Shown here in pieces: positions 20,701 to 29,639 of a stretch of DNA of 64,000 bases. The notes under the pieces were generated by a model, which saw only the letters and a program-made list of their open reading frames with translations, had not been told where the DNA came from and ran no database searches. Each line of letters starts with the position of its first letter. Positions within the stretch are counted from its first letter, which is position 1. Origin of the DNA: Kiritimatiellia bacterium (GTDB taxonomy: Bacteria > Verrucomicrobiota > Kiritimatiellia > RFP12 > UBA1067); NCBI GenBank assembly GCA_017454745.1, contig JAFTCL010000012.1, positions 1 through 64,000 of the forward strand. The letters run 5' to 3'. The position numbers and the translations under genes are program-made.

Positions 20701-21082
20701 CGTTCGGCATATTGGTGGCGTTGAACAACAGCTTGCCCGCGCCGTCCTTGGTGAGCGTACCGGTACCGCCGAATTTCCCGCCGGTGATGGTCAGCTGCGT
20801 ACCGGCGGCAAGCGTCACGCCGACATCACCGACGGTCAGGCCCGCGATGTCGTTCGTGACGGAGCCGCCCGTCGCGAAGGCGAGCGCGTCGTCCGCCGTC
20901 GCGGCCGTGGGCGCCGTGCCACCGTCCCAGTTGCCCGGCGTGGAGAACAGTCCGTCCCCCGCGCCGCCCGTCCACGTGTACGTGGCCGCGAAAGCCGTAC
21001 CGGCGGCAAACAATGCCGCAACGCACACAATCAATTCATCAAACCATACGCGCGGATTCCCCGCATAACGGCTTCCTGACAT
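17795..21082 (-). CDS. Giant secreted PATR-type protein with PA14-like modules
   Basis: A 1095-residue protein. The start at 21082 follows AAAGGA. The N-terminus (MSGSRYAGNPRVWFDE) leads straight into a hydrophobic signal segment, LIVCVAALFAAGTAFA. Next is the entry motif TWTGGAGDGLFSTPGNWDGG and a beta-helix with PATR phrases (GTLTKDGAGKLLFN, IAVNGGVLQIG). Two ligand-binding-like modules (about 655-765 and 830-945) share GTW(T/R)F, an AGWHRF or PGWHRYEIRT strand and terminal F-D-x-x-x-L, resembling PA14 sugar-binding domains. The C-terminus is SLGTMILLR, the tail motif common to the PATR proteins here. It lacks an autotransporter barrel. The acidic FDE before the hydrophobic segment is unusual for a signal peptide; see the intron-like hairpin at 21042. 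Confidence 0.75.
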   Translation of the reverse strand: MSGSRYAGNPRVWFDELIVCVAALFAAGTAFAATYTWTGGAGDGLFSTPGNWDGGTAPTAATADDALAFATGGSVTNDIAGLTVGDVGVTLAAGTQLTITGGKFGGTGTLTKDGAGKLLFNATNMPNANYSQKIAVNGGVLQIGVGGDFYGALAVADGATMLCSSGTINFRGPVQIDGGATNTGAQVHYYTKVKGNPACANAGNTTFFHGGLDGIVTIYGGGTYSGQAVFYEDTSCFHGYFRTSGECTVNGNTGELVRKKDNMFVGNKGNCVIGGITVNGQHNFGGFGDDINDTVLITNSNISVTEAFSAGRLGPVQSGNKAVVRLGKGTTVTSAYLLTGYNMWPNFGAIEILDGSVVNVTNRVCVGYHYNQSTVPKGPTNEWITVDGGTLNAPDCGIGIGFRGPQSSFFLKNGIVNAKGIYLKGYRAKGGNVDGGGICIGGTNTFRYVQTGGTLNLGSWGFMQHGREDNGEANIYLSGGTLNAVSDFSIPSYIPTLFGTLRGGSEGGFTLNTAGNTVTLRTALNGAADVTLTGGGTIVGDNAMQGALGGKWTVDGGMTADLRGAASFLGGLAVGQNASVTLDVGAGRSAAFYSRDGSWPLTAAYATNNILARFNKSDGGTVSSLISHDMGLWNASGESTEAVMPHFMGNTRESLVSKGEFYVDAADAGTWTFCGNYKDNLYIQIDDQSATSTSSSAYATLQIALSAGWHRFVVITVHNTDNFGPTKWSGMAVGFAKKAVSGTAQTDYTPFDPAHLTMRPSAPVGGTASVRWSTYFSKNWGKVRRDDGALPIYSYTHDWLWDAVSLTNSLKGANWYGKSGGPERFTGGTYIANRWDGWFHVPFERAGTWRFKLQFYNSMRFYLDGVDIGGVVNSSNPVTTGGVAVTPGWHRYEIRTYRHNANNSGPKDGTAVAYAVKTSADADFGEFVPFDEDSLTLALMPDGYMQGDITLASGATVTNVSDEPAVVWGDISAAGATGAILSGKFACVSNTVDFGTVAADTSDLTSVLLFENAATNLFADVGKIAIDFAEKPMVGNVLVGPAGGLEALSEAELAERVVVLIGGEPADAAKISYTTFVENGKLRLHFSLGTMILLR
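21042..21074 (-). repeat. Group II intron-type hairpin within the 5' end of a PATR gene (copy 1)
   Basis: Read on the minus strand, AAGCCGTTATGCGG and CCGCGCGTATGGTT form a stem with a short loop and one bulge, followed by TGATGA. The same element, with compensating changes, lies in the gene starting at 29622. The AGCCGTATG/CGTACGGTT pattern is familiar from bacterial group II introns; that link is from memory and inference. It encodes YAGNPRVWFDE. Confidence 0.5.
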
Positions 21083-21401
21083 GGCTATTTCCTTTCGCTT
21101 TATCGGCTATAATGCGCCTTTGGCAGACTGCATCGTAAAAGATTCCCAAGAGCACTCGCGCCCTATACCCGCGACACCCCCAACTTGTAATACCGAAATA
21201 TTAACACTATTTGTTGCGCTTGTAAAGCGCAAAACGGGCGTAACGAGTGACGAGCGGCGAGAGAACCTCCGTGACTCTTCGTGAGGTAAAAACTTGTTAC
21301 GGGATGGATACGCGATAATATTTCACCGGACGGCGTTTTGCGCTTGAATGCGGCGGATGTTTTTTGGTAACATTCCTTTATCAGTTGTGATGGGGTTTGA
21401 T
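21083..21401. promoter_or_regulatory. Divergent intergenic region with plus-strand promoter candidate
   Basis: This 319-bp gap separates divergent genes. On the plus strand TTGTTA (21294-21299), a 16-bp spacer and TAATAT (21316-21321) make a reasonable promoter for the downstream operon. Toward the minus strand only a weak CATTATA near 21108 is seen, and the GGAATGTTTGGTA element of other PATR genes is absent. No other feature was seen. Confidence 0.45.
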
Positions 21402-24400
21402 ATGGGTATTTTAGATCACCGATTGCAAGAGATTAACCGTAAGGTCAACCGCTGGCGTACCTTTGAATGGCTGCTGTTCGCGGTTGCCGGGATTTTGCTG
21501 GGCTGGTGCCTGGTAACGGCGCTGGACGTTTGGCTGCGCCCGCGGCTTTACGGCAGGTTGGCTTTGTGCCTGGTTCTGCTCGCCGGCACGATCGCGGCTC
21601 TGGTTTGGGTCAGCCATTTTCTTGGCAAACGGCGCACCGCGCCAGCGGTGGCGGCATTGCTGGAACGCTATTTCCCCCAACTGGACAACCATCTGATCAA
21701 CTGCGTCCTCTTTGACCGCGAACCGGAAAAGAACGACTGGCTTAAGACCTACCTTAGCGAAGGGGTCCCGGGATTGGCCGGGCTGCCGCTGAAAGAGATG
21801 AAAAACCGCCGGATGCGCAAATACGGCTGGCTGGCGGTAGCCGCCGGTCTGCTGGCGATGGCGCTGCCGGCGCTGTTCCTTGGTGACGCCTGGACGGTGG
21901 CGATGCAGCGGACGGCCAACCCATTCTGCCAACTCTCCCCGCCCACCTTCGCCAAAGTGCTGGCGGTGGAACCCGAAAACAAGACCATCGTCCAAGGCGA
22001 CGGGATCGACCTTGCGGTAAAGGTTTCGGGGCGGTCCGGCCAGTTTGTCGATCTGGACCTCTACCCGGAGGACAACAAGCGCAGCACCATCCGGATCGGG
22101 CAGATCAAAACCTCCGGGTCGGAAGAGCGTTTCTCCTACCGGGTCGCCAAGGTGGCGGACTCTCTGCAATACCGGTTCACGGTGGGCGACGCCTACCCCA
22201 CCGGAAAGTATAAAGTGACGGCGGTGCCGCCGCTGGCCCTGTCGGACGCCTCGGTCACCGTCACCCCGCCGTCGTACACCGGACTTCGCCCGCGCCTTTT
22301 CAACGCCCTCACCAACGCCATATCCGTGCCGGTGCATTCAAAAATCAGCCTCCGGTTCTCCGGCAACCGCCCCGTGCGGAATGCCCGGCTGGTGTTCGAG
22401 GACGGCGAACTGCCGTTGAACTCCACCGACGGAGGGACCAGCTGGAGCGGCAGCCGCGAGGTTGCCGCCGGGACGTTTTTCAACATTGCGGCGAAGGACG
22501 ACTACGGGCTGGAAATGTTAACCACGGTGCGTTATTCGCTGATGGAAGACCGCGCCCCGGAAATTAAACTGGTCGAGCCGGCCTCCGCCAAGGCGGTGTT
22601 GCCGCCGGCCTCCGCGCCGCAGTTGAGTTTTGACGTGGCCGACGAGTACGGGCTGGGCAAAGTGCGCATCGAAAAGATAAAGAAAGGTGCCAAAAGCACC
22701 GCCGAGGGCGAACTGCTGAAGGAGTGGGATTTAGATGGCAAACGGAAATTCTCCGGCCAATGGACCGGGGCGATCGAGGACGTGGAACCCGGCGCGGCGC
22801 TGCGGATCGTGGCGTTCGATAACGCCGAAGGCGCGAACGGCCCGCACCGCACGGTAAGCCAGCAGATCACCGTGGAGGCGGTCTCCGTGGCCTCGCAGGT
22901 CGCCGCCGAAGCCCAACAGCGCGGCACCGTCAGGAAAAGCATCGGCGAGCTGGTCGCCCGTCAACGTTCGCTGCTGAAAGCGACAACGAAACTGCAGGAG
23001 GCGCTGCCCACGTTCGACTCCGAAAGCTGGCAGGAAATGCAGACCAAGCAGGGGGAGATCAAAGATTACGCGGTCGCGCTGCAAAAGGCCAAGGATGGCG
23101 CGATCGGCACGGCGCGGGTGGCGTTGTCGAAAGCCCTGCAAGGACCGCTACCGGAAGCGGTGGTGAAACTCACCCGGATGTCAACCGGCGCGGCCGACCA
23201 GCGGGACAGTTGCGCCAAAGACGCGGTCGAGGCGCAGAAAAAGGTGTTGCGGCTGTTCAGCCAGGCCGACGGTAACATGGAAAAGGGCGAAGTGTCGCAA
23301 TCCGCCGCCGGAGTGATGGCGATGCTCGACGGGATTAAGAAGGGGCAAACCGCGAACCTCAACGCCACCCGCAAGGCGTTTGACGGCAAGGCGGAAAAAC
23401 TCGCCGAGGCGATTGTTGACCGTCAGGACAACCTGGCCCAGGACGTGCAGGCGATGATCGGGTTCTGCCGGTCCGAGGCCAAGCAGGACCGGGAAGACGA
23501 AGAGTTCGGGGCGCTGATGAACAAGGTGGCCGACCGGGCGGAAGCGCTGAAACTGCACCCCGACATGGTGGAGATCGCCGAGGTGATGGATTCCGAAAAC
23601 TACAGCCGGTCGATCCAGCCCCAACAGGCGGTAACCAACAACCTCGCCGCGCTGATTGCGATGCTCAACGAATGGCGGGAAACCGAGACCAAGGAAAAGA
23701 CCGAGGATATGCTGGGCACCATAAAGGACGCCAGAGCCTCGCTGAAAAAACTCGAAGACCTCCAGAGCGAGATTGTGGACGCGCTGCGCGGTACCGGCAG
23801 CCAAGGCGACAAGACGGAAAAACTTGACGAGGACATGCTGGAAGAGATTGTGGAGCTGAAAAAGAACATGTCCCAGGCGCTGCTGAAGGTGGCGACCGAC
23901 CTTCAGTCTTTGCCGGAGCTGGACGCGGTAAACGAGCTGGTAACCGACTGTTTCCAGACCTTCGAAGAGATGGCCCAGGAAGAGGGTTCGGGAACCAACG
24001 CGGTAAAGGAAAGCGGGTTGCAGAAGGAAGACTGGATCCTCGACACGCTGACCAAGACCGGCGAAAAAGCCGACGAGATGGAGATGTGGCTGGCTTCAAA
24101 ATCCGATAACAAAAAGCTCAACATCGAAAACTTCGACCAGGAGGAAATGAAAGCCCCGATTGGTCAGGTCACGATGCCGGAAGAGTTGCAGGATCTGATT
24201 GGCGACCTGCTGGACTCCGAAGAGGAACAGCAAAACAACGCCGACGACTCGGTGACCAACCAGGGTGATGCGAACGTCGATGCCGGATGGGAAGTGGCAG
24301 AAGGCGAGTTCGTGGATTACAATGCTTCAGGAAAGTCCGGCAACGACCGGCCCGACCATAAGGATCAGGACGGCAGATCGCAAATCGGGCGGCAGGGAAT

Positions 24401-24983
24401 GTCGGATGGCGAATCAATGGCGAGATCCGGCAAAATCAACGAAGGCGACAAGAATCTGGATATGCGCCGGACGCAGGACTCCAACCAGTCCGGCGATGTC
24501 GAGGAAGAGGGACACAGCGAAGCGGTGGCGACTGGCGGCGGCAAGAATTCGGGTTTCGCCGAAAAGAAGGGCATGGAAGGCAGCGAAGGCGCGTCGCGCC
24601 GCGACACCAAAGTCACCGCCGCCGACAAGGAAAGCACCCGCGCCCAGTTGACCCGCAACGCGGAGGCCATCTACGGTCAGGCGCAGCTGAACAATCTGAA
24701 AACCTACGACCTCAAGAAGTACATCAAATTCAGCAAACAGATTTCGCTGCTGGAAAAGCAGAACGCCTCGCCGGCGATGATCGAGGAGTTGCATAAAAAG
24801 GCCGTCAAGGCATTGCAGTCAACGTTGTCTTCGCTGGAAAACGGCATCGGCGGCACCGATATGGGCGCGGCAAACACAACCGAGTCGGACGAGGAAGGGG
24901 TGGCCGCCTCACCGGATGAGGCGCCGGCGGAATTCCGCGAAATGGTTTCCGATTATTTCAAGGCAATCGGCGAAATGAAGTGA
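21402..24983 (+). CDS. Large DUF4175-like membrane protein with coiled coil
   Basis: The ATG at 21402 follows GATGGGGTTTG, as in mlaE. It gives a 1193-residue protein. Three membrane helices are likely: about residues 23-45 (EWLLFAVAGILLGWCLVTAL), 52-74 and 140-160 (WLAVAAGLLAMALPALF). Residues 170-480 look like extracytoplasmic beta domains with proline-rich strands (VTPPSYTGL). From about 500 the sequence is mostly helical and charged (EAQQRGTVRKSIGELVARQR onward), ending in an Asp/Glu/Asn-rich region. This plan matches DUF4175-type proteins of PVC and Bacteroidota bacteria, often linked to MoxR/VWA genes; no such genes are adjacent. First gene of an operon with an aldo/keto reductase. Function unknown. 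Confidence 0.65.
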   Translation: MGILDHRLQEINRKVNRWRTFEWLLFAVAGILLGWCLVTALDVWLRPRLYGRLALCLVLLAGTIAALVWVSHFLGKRRTAPAVAALLERYFPQLDNHLINCVLFDREPEKNDWLKTYLSEGVPGLAGLPLKEMKNRRMRKYGWLAVAAGLLAMALPALFLGDAWTVAMQRTANPFCQLSPPTFAKVLAVEPENKTIVQGDGIDLAVKVSGRSGQFVDLDLYPEDNKRSTIRIGQIKTSGSEERFSYRVAKVADSLQYRFTVGDAYPTGKYKVTAVPPLALSDASVTVTPPSYTGLRPRLFNALTNAISVPVHSKISLRFSGNRPVRNARLVFEDGELPLNSTDGGTSWSGSREVAAGTFFNIAAKDDYGLEMLTTVRYSLMEDRAPEIKLVEPASAKAVLPPASAPQLSFDVADEYGLGKVRIEKIKKGAKSTAEGELLKEWDLDGKRKFSGQWTGAIEDVEPGAALRIVAFDNAEGANGPHRTVSQQITVEAVSVASQVAAEAQQRGTVRKSIGELVARQRSLLKATTKLQEALPTFDSESWQEMQTKQGEIKDYAVALQKAKDGAIGTARVALSKALQGPLPEAVVKLTRMSTGAADQRDSCAKDAVEAQKKVLRLFSQADGNMEKGEVSQSAAGVMAMLDGIKKGQTANLNATRKAFDGKAEKLAEAIVDRQDNLAQDVQAMIGFCRSEAKQDREDEEFGALMNKVADRAEALKLHPDMVEIAEVMDSENYSRSIQPQQAVTNNLAALIAMLNEWRETETKEKTEDMLGTIKDARASLKKLEDLQSEIVDALRGTGSQGDKTEKLDEDMLEEIVELKKNMSQALLKVATDLQSLPELDAVNELVTDCFQTFEEMAQEEGSGTNAVKESGLQKEDWILDTLTKTGEKADEMEMWLASKSDNKKLNIENFDQEEMKAPIGQVTMPEELQDLIGDLLDSEEEQQNNADDSVTNQGDANVDAGWEVAEGEFVDYNASGKSGNDRPDHKDQDGRSQIGRQGMSDGESMARSGKINEGDKNLDMRRTQDSNQSGDVEEEGHSEAVATGGGKNSGFAEKKGMEGSEGASRRDTKVTAADKESTRAQLTRNAEAIYGQAQLNNLKTYDLKKYIKFSKQISLLEKQNASPAMIEELHKKAVKALQSTLSSLENGIGGTDMGAANTTESDEEGVAASPDEAPAEFREMVSDYFKAIGEMK

Positions 24984-24991
24984 GGTTTGGA

Positions 24992-25900
24992 ATGGATAAA
25001 GTTCAGCGCAGGGATTTCATAAAACTTTCCGCAGCCGGAGTGGTGGGCAACTCGGTCGCTTTGGCGGATCCGCCGAAAAAGTTCTCCGCATACGAACGGG
25101 TCAGCCTCGGCAAATCGGGTTTGCGCCCGACGCGCTTGATATTCGGTACCGGTGTGCGCTCGTGGAACCGCAGTTCGGAACTGCTCCGCAAAGGGCGCGA
25201 CTATGCGGTTAACGTGATTCGCGGCGCGTACGAGCGCGGCATACGCTGTTTCGACATGGCCGACACCTACGGCTCGCACCAACCGGTGGCGGATGCGCTG
25301 GAACCGTTTAAACGCGACACTTATCTGACCATGACCAAAATCTGGTGGCGCAGCGGCGGTCCCCCGGACACGAAGGATCCGATAGAGCAGTTGATTGAAC
25401 GTTTCCTGCGCGAGCTGAAGACCGATTACATCGATCTGGTGCAGTTGCACTGCGTGGATGACGGCGACTGGCCGGTCAAGCTGGCCGAACGCATGGAGGC
25501 GCTGGAAAAGGTCAAGAAGGCGGGCAAAATACGCGCCCACGGCATCTCCATCCATGCGTTCAGCGCGTTGCACGCCTCCCCGGAGGTTTCCTGGCTCGAC
25601 GCGGTACACGTGCGGATCAATCCCTTCGGCAGCAAAATGGAAGGCCCGGTGGACCGCAACATGGCGGAAATCACCAAGCTGCACCAGAATGGCAAAGGCG
25701 TAATCGGCATGAAGATCCTCGGCGAGGGAACGCTGTCGAAGGACAGCGACAAGATCAACCAGTCCATAGCTTTCGCCCTCAACAGCGGGGTGATAGACGC
25801 TCTGGACATCGGATTCGTCTCCGTTGAAGAAATTGACGACATCGCAAAACGCATCGCCGCCGTCCAGCCAGCGCAGAAGCAGGATCAGGAAGCAAAATGA
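24992..25900 (+). CDS. Tat-exported aldo/keto reductase family protein
   Basis: The ATG at 24992 follows GAGG and gives 302 residues. The N-terminus MDKVQRRDFIKLSAAGVVG is a twin-arginine signal (RRDFIK) with a short hydrophobic part. The aldo/keto reductase barrel follows with the catalytic tetrad visible: Asp and Tyr in FDMADTYGSH, Lys in TMTKIWW and His in LVQLHCVDD. Late motifs of the barrel (GVIGMKILGEG, ALDIGFVSVEEID) are present. A cofactor-loaded oxidoreductase of the cell envelope is likely; the substrate is unknown. It starts 8 bp after the DUF4175-like gene and overlaps rimO by 4 bp (ATGA). Confidence 0.85.
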   Translation: MDKVQRRDFIKLSAAGVVGNSVALADPPKKFSAYERVSLGKSGLRPTRLIFGTGVRSWNRSSELLRKGRDYAVNVIRGAYERGIRCFDMADTYGSHQPVADALEPFKRDTYLTMTKIWWRSGGPPDTKDPIEQLIERFLRELKTDYIDLVQLHCVDDGDWPVKLAERMEALEKVKKAGKIRAHGISIHAFSALHASPEVSWLDAVHVRINPFGSKMEGPVDRNMAEITKLHQNGKGVIGMKILGEGTLSKDSDKINQSIAFALNSGVIDALDIGFVSVEEIDDIAKRIAAVQPAQKQDQEAK

Positions 25901-27228
25901 CGGTCGGGTTCATCTCGTTAGGCTGCGCGAAAAATTTGGTTGACTCTCAAATACTGGCCGGTTTTTTGAAACAGGCCGGCGTGGAACTGGCCGCCGCGCC
26001 GGAAGTGGCGGATATCATTCTGGTCAACACCTGCGCCTTTATCGAGGCCGCCCGCGAAGAGGCGGCGGAAAACATTCTCGCGGCGTGCGAACACAAGCGC
26101 CGCGGCGGTTGCAAGGCGGTGGTGGTGGCGGGTTGCATGGTGGCGCGTTACCGCGACCGGCTCCGCAAGGCATTCCCGGATGTCGACGCTTTTCTCGGCA
26201 TTGACGATCTGGAAAGAATCCCGGAAGTGGTTGAAAAAATCGCCGGCGGCAAGCGGACCGGAATGTTCGCCCGCAAAGGGCAGGCTTGCCGCGTTTACGA
26301 TCCCGCCTACCCCACCCTGCTGTTCACCGGCGGACCGTTCGCCTACCTCAAAGTCGCGGACGGCTGCAACCACCGATGCGCATACTGCGCCATTCCGCTG
26401 ATCCGCGGCAATTTCCGTTCCCGGCCTATGGACAGCCTGTTGACGGAAACGCGGGCGATGGTTAAGGCCGGGGTGCGCGAAATAAATCTCATTGCCCAGG
26501 ATGTGCTGCGGTACGGATGCGACCTCGCCAGAAACGGTAAATCCCAGCTCCCGCAACTGTTGCGCAAAATCGACCGGATTGAGGGCGATTTCCGCTGGCG
26601 GCTGCTTTACGGTTACCCATCGGAAGTTTCCGACGAAATTCTGGAACTGCTTGCCACCTCGCCCCACGCCTGCAAGTACCTCGATTTACCGGTCCAGCAC
26701 AGCCATCCCGACATTCTGCGGGCCATGAACCGCACCGCTGCCATCGACGCGACCGCCGGACTGGTGGAACGGCTGCGCAAACAGGTACCCGGCATTACCG
26801 TCCGCACCACCTGTCTGGTCGGTTTCCCTGGCGAGACCGAAACGCATTTCAAACATCTGCTGGATTACGTCAAAGCGTCACAATTTGACCATCTGGGGGT
26901 TTTCGCGTTTTCCCCGGAAGAGGGCACCCCGGCCGAAAAAATGGACGGTGTTCCCGCTCCGGAAGTAGCGGATGCGCGATGCGCCAAACTGATGCGGGTG
27001 CAGCGCAAAATCGCTCGCGATCGCGCATTGGCTCTAACCGATACCCAAGACACCGCGCTACTGTTGCGCAAACGGGGAAAGAATTGGATCGGCCGTACCA
27101 GCCGCCAAGCTCCGGATGTGGACGGCATCACAATAATTTCCAATTTGCCGGAAACCGCTAAAACCGGCGATTTCGCCACCGTCACCATCACCGGCGTCAA
27201 AGGGTACGATTTAACCGCAAAAGCATAG
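25897..27228 (+). CDS. rimO: Ribosomal protein uS12 methylthiotransferase RimO
   Basis: A 443-residue radical SAM methylthiotransferase. The N-terminal domain has SLGCAKNLVDSQ, NTCAFIEAAREEA and a third cysteine in VVAGCMVARY, giving the auxiliary cluster ligands. The radical SAM CX3CX2C is in DGCNHRCAYCAIPLIRG. RPMDSLLTE and the YGYPSEVSD and DLPVQHSHPDILRAMNR motifs favour RimO over MiaB. A C-terminal TRAM-like domain follows (about 375-443). It methylthiolates Asp of ribosomal protein S12. The start codon overlaps the stop of the preceding reductase gene. Confidence 0.93.
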   Translation: MTVGFISLGCAKNLVDSQILAGFLKQAGVELAAAPEVADIILVNTCAFIEAAREEAAENILAACEHKRRGGCKAVVVAGCMVARYRDRLRKAFPDVDAFLGIDDLERIPEVVEKIAGGKRTGMFARKGQACRVYDPAYPTLLFTGGPFAYLKVADGCNHRCAYCAIPLIRGNFRSRPMDSLLTETRAMVKAGVREINLIAQDVLRYGCDLARNGKSQLPQLLRKIDRIEGDFRWRLLYGYPSEVSDEILELLATSPHACKYLDLPVQHSHPDILRAMNRTAAIDATAGLVERLRKQVPGITVRTTCLVGFPGETETHFKHLLDYVKASQFDHLGVFAFSPEEGTPAEKMDGVPAPEVADARCAKLMRVQRKIARDRALALTDTQDTALLLRKRGKNWIGRTSRQAPDVDGITIISNLPETAKTGDFATVTITGVKGYDLTAKA

Positions 27229-27384
27229 CCAAAATTCATTCTTAACGCCCGCCAGCAAGGCTATCGCATTGCGGCCGTTCGAATGCGCCTGGAGAGTCCA
27301 ATCCGCGAAAAAATGAAGCGTTGCCACTGGGCGGGTTCACAACGCATCAGATGCCATGAACATGGTGCCATGGGGCGCTATGCT

Positions 27385-29622
27385 CTATTTGATGTATAAG
27401 CAGGTGCCCCCCTTCTTGCCGATGACGAGATTGCCGTCCTCGACCCTGAGCTCAAGATGTCTTGTAGTGTCCACGCCGCCCTCTGTCGCCTGGACGAGAC
27501 GGAATCCCGTACCATGCTCGCTTATACTGCCGCCGCCGATAAGCGTTTTCGTCATGCTGCCGCGAATGGCCGTGTCGGCCACGTAGGTGACGGGCACGGG
27601 CACATCCGCCGTCACGCCCGCCGACGCCACGATCGCGGAATCGCCCTTCACCGACGAGAACTCCATCGAAAGCGATGCACCAGACCTGAACGTGAGCGTG
27701 GAAGCGACGGTGTTCGTGGCCCCAGCCTCCAGTACAAGCGCATTCGAGACTTCCGCTCCGCTGTCCGCGAGGGCGAGAGTGGCGCCGGCCTTGACGGTAG
27801 TGGGACCGGTGTATGAAAGCGAGTTCGTCATCGTAAGAGTTCCGCCTGCCGGATTGGAGACGATGGCGAGGCCGCCGTCCTTCCCCTCGGCGACGCCGGA
27901 CGACACGGGAATGAACACATGGTAGGAATTGCCCGAGACGTCGAATGTGCCGCCGCCCTCCAGTATCTTGAACACCACGCGCCCGGCGTCCGTCGGAACG
28001 TTGTGGTAGATGAAGGACGCAACGCCTGCGGCGTTCTTTCCGTCCGGCACATCGCCGGTTCTGTTCCCATGCACCTTGAGCGTGCCGCCGTTGAAGTTTA
28101 TCGTCGCATTGTTCGCGCCCTTGTTGTGGACAAGGCCCGTGGTCTTGAACACGCCTCCGTTAAGATTGATCCTCATGTCGGCGCAGACCACGTTATCATA
28201 GCCGAACTTGACGACGTTGCCCGTTTCGATCTCGCCGTCGTTGTTCAGGTCTATCACGCAGAACTTCGAGGCGCCGCGTCCCGGCTCCATCATCCCGGAG
28301 ATGCTGAACTTGCCGCCGTTCACCGTTATGCTCGCGGAGCCGACGTTTCTTTCGCCCGTCGATACTTCACGCGCGGTGATGACGCCCTTTTCCAGAACGA
28401 TCGTGGAATCGCCGTTGTTTCCAATACTGAGGTAGCCGACCGTTATCGAGCCGCCGTCTATGATCGTCGTGTCGGAACTCTGCATCCCGTTTCCGATGTA
28501 GAGATTCTCGCTGATGTTCAGCGCGCCTCCGTCCTTCAGCTCCAATCTGCCATGCGCGTTTTTGGACTTGCCTCCGTTGTACGCAGTCAGCCACATCCTC
28601 TTGGCCGAGACGGATCCGTTGTTCGTCACGACTATGGTCGTGTCGGCAGACGTGCCGTTCCCGCAATAGACATAGTAGGTTGACGTGAACTTTGCGCCGT
28701 CCGCAACGGTCATTACGCACTTGGAGTTGTCGCCCTGGGCAAGATATAGCTCTGGATTGTGAGTGGCGTTGTCGATGTCGAACGTGCCGCCGGCTATGAC
28801 GACTTCGCTGTACGAGCCGACGCCACGCCCGAAGCGGCACCAGTCGTTCACCTTCACGGCGCCGGCCGTGCGCTGAAAGTAGCGCCCTATGCTGTTGGCG
28901 GATTCGCCGAGAAGCAGCGCGCGGTCGAATGTGGCGGTGCCGCCGTTGATCTCAAGCACACCCTCGGCGTCGTTTAGCGTAGTGTTTAATCGCCCGCCGA
29001 TGTTGTTCGCGACGTTTCCGCCGGCAAGATGTCCCGACTCGTGCACGAACACACCCTTCGCGCCTGCGGCCTGGCCCAGATTGATGTTGACGAACGACAC
29101 GTTTCCGCTCTTGTTGGTGAAGACGGCGTCAGAGTTCGCGCTCAGGCCGACCTGGATGAATGAGCCCACCGCCCAGTCGCCGCTCTCCTTGACGACGACG
29201 GACTTGCCACCTGCGTCGATGCTGACGGCGCCGGAGACGTCCAGCGGACCGGCGAAGGAGAAGAGCCCCAGTCCAAACGAGGCGGAGGCGTATGCGAGGG
29301 ATGTGTCGTTTTCAATGGAAGTCCATACATCCGCCACGCCCGGAAAGCTCAGCTCCTCGCCTGCGGCCGGCGCGGTTCCGCCCCAGTTGGCCCCGTCGCT
29401 GAACATTCCATTCGCGCCGACCTGCCATTCGGCCGCGCTGCACACAAGCACGCAAATCGCCGCCGATGCGACCAACACCGCTTTTACCGTCTCTTCTCGC
29501 ATTCCTGCATAGAGTAGAGACCCACGCCTCGGCATTGCCGCTGATGCGACTTCACCCTCATCAAACCGTACGCGCGGATTTTCAGCATACGGCTTTCCTT
29601 TGAGCACTTTTCCCGTTGCCAT
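27385..29622 (-). CDS. Secreted PATR-type beta-helix protein
   Basis: A 745-residue protein. The start at 29622 follows TAGGA with 4-bp spacing. It gives a 40-residue leader containing PYAENPRVRFDEGE before the probable signal peptide (MREETVKAVLVASAAICVLVCSA); an internal ATG at 29502 is the alternative start but has AGGA directly abutting it. After the signal come the entry motif WQVGANGMFSDGANWGG and a long right-handed beta-helix with repeated short strands (VTNNGSVSAKRMWLTAYNGG, SITVNGGKFSISG). It ends in GTCLYIK, the PATR tail. No catalytic motif or barrel was seen. Probable surface adhesin. Confidence 0.75.
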   Translation of the reverse strand: MATGKVLKGKPYAENPRVRFDEGEVASAAMPRRGSLLYAGMREETVKAVLVASAAICVLVCSAAEWQVGANGMFSDGANWGGTAPAAGEELSFPGVADVWTSIENDTSLAYASASFGLGLFSFAGPLDVSGAVSIDAGGKSVVVKESGDWAVGSFIQVGLSANSDAVFTNKSGNVSFVNINLGQAAGAKGVFVHESGHLAGGNVANNIGGRLNTTLNDAEGVLEINGGTATFDRALLLGESANSIGRYFQRTAGAVKVNDWCRFGRGVGSYSEVVIAGGTFDIDNATHNPELYLAQGDNSKCVMTVADGAKFTSTYYVYCGNGTSADTTIVVTNNGSVSAKRMWLTAYNGGKSKNAHGRLELKDGGALNISENLYIGNGMQSSDTTIIDGGSITVGYLSIGNNGDSTIVLEKGVITAREVSTGERNVGSASITVNGGKFSISGMMEPGRGASKFCVIDLNNDGEIETGNVVKFGYDNVVCADMRINLNGGVFKTTGLVHNKGANNATINFNGGTLKVHGNRTGDVPDGKNAAGVASFIYHNVPTDAGRVVFKILEGGGTFDVSGNSYHVFIPVSSGVAEGKDGGLAIVSNPAGGTLTMTNSLSYTGPTTVKAGATLALADSGAEVSNALVLEAGATNTVASTLTFRSGASLSMEFSSVKGDSAIVASAGVTADVPVPVTYVADTAIRGSMTKTLIGGGSISEHGTGFRLVQATEGGVDTTRHLELRVEDGNLVIGKKGGTCLYIK
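29564..29595 (-). repeat. Group II intron-type hairpin within the 5' end of a PATR gene (copy 2)
   Basis: Minus strand: AAGCCGTATGC and GCGCGTACGGTT pair (about 10 bp, two wobble pairs) around a loop TGAAAATCC, then TGATGAGGG follows. It encodes PYAENPRVRFDEG. It is homologous to the hairpin at 21042, although the coding sequences downstream differ. Confidence 0.55.
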
Positions 29623-29639
29623 AGATTCCTATCTTTCTT

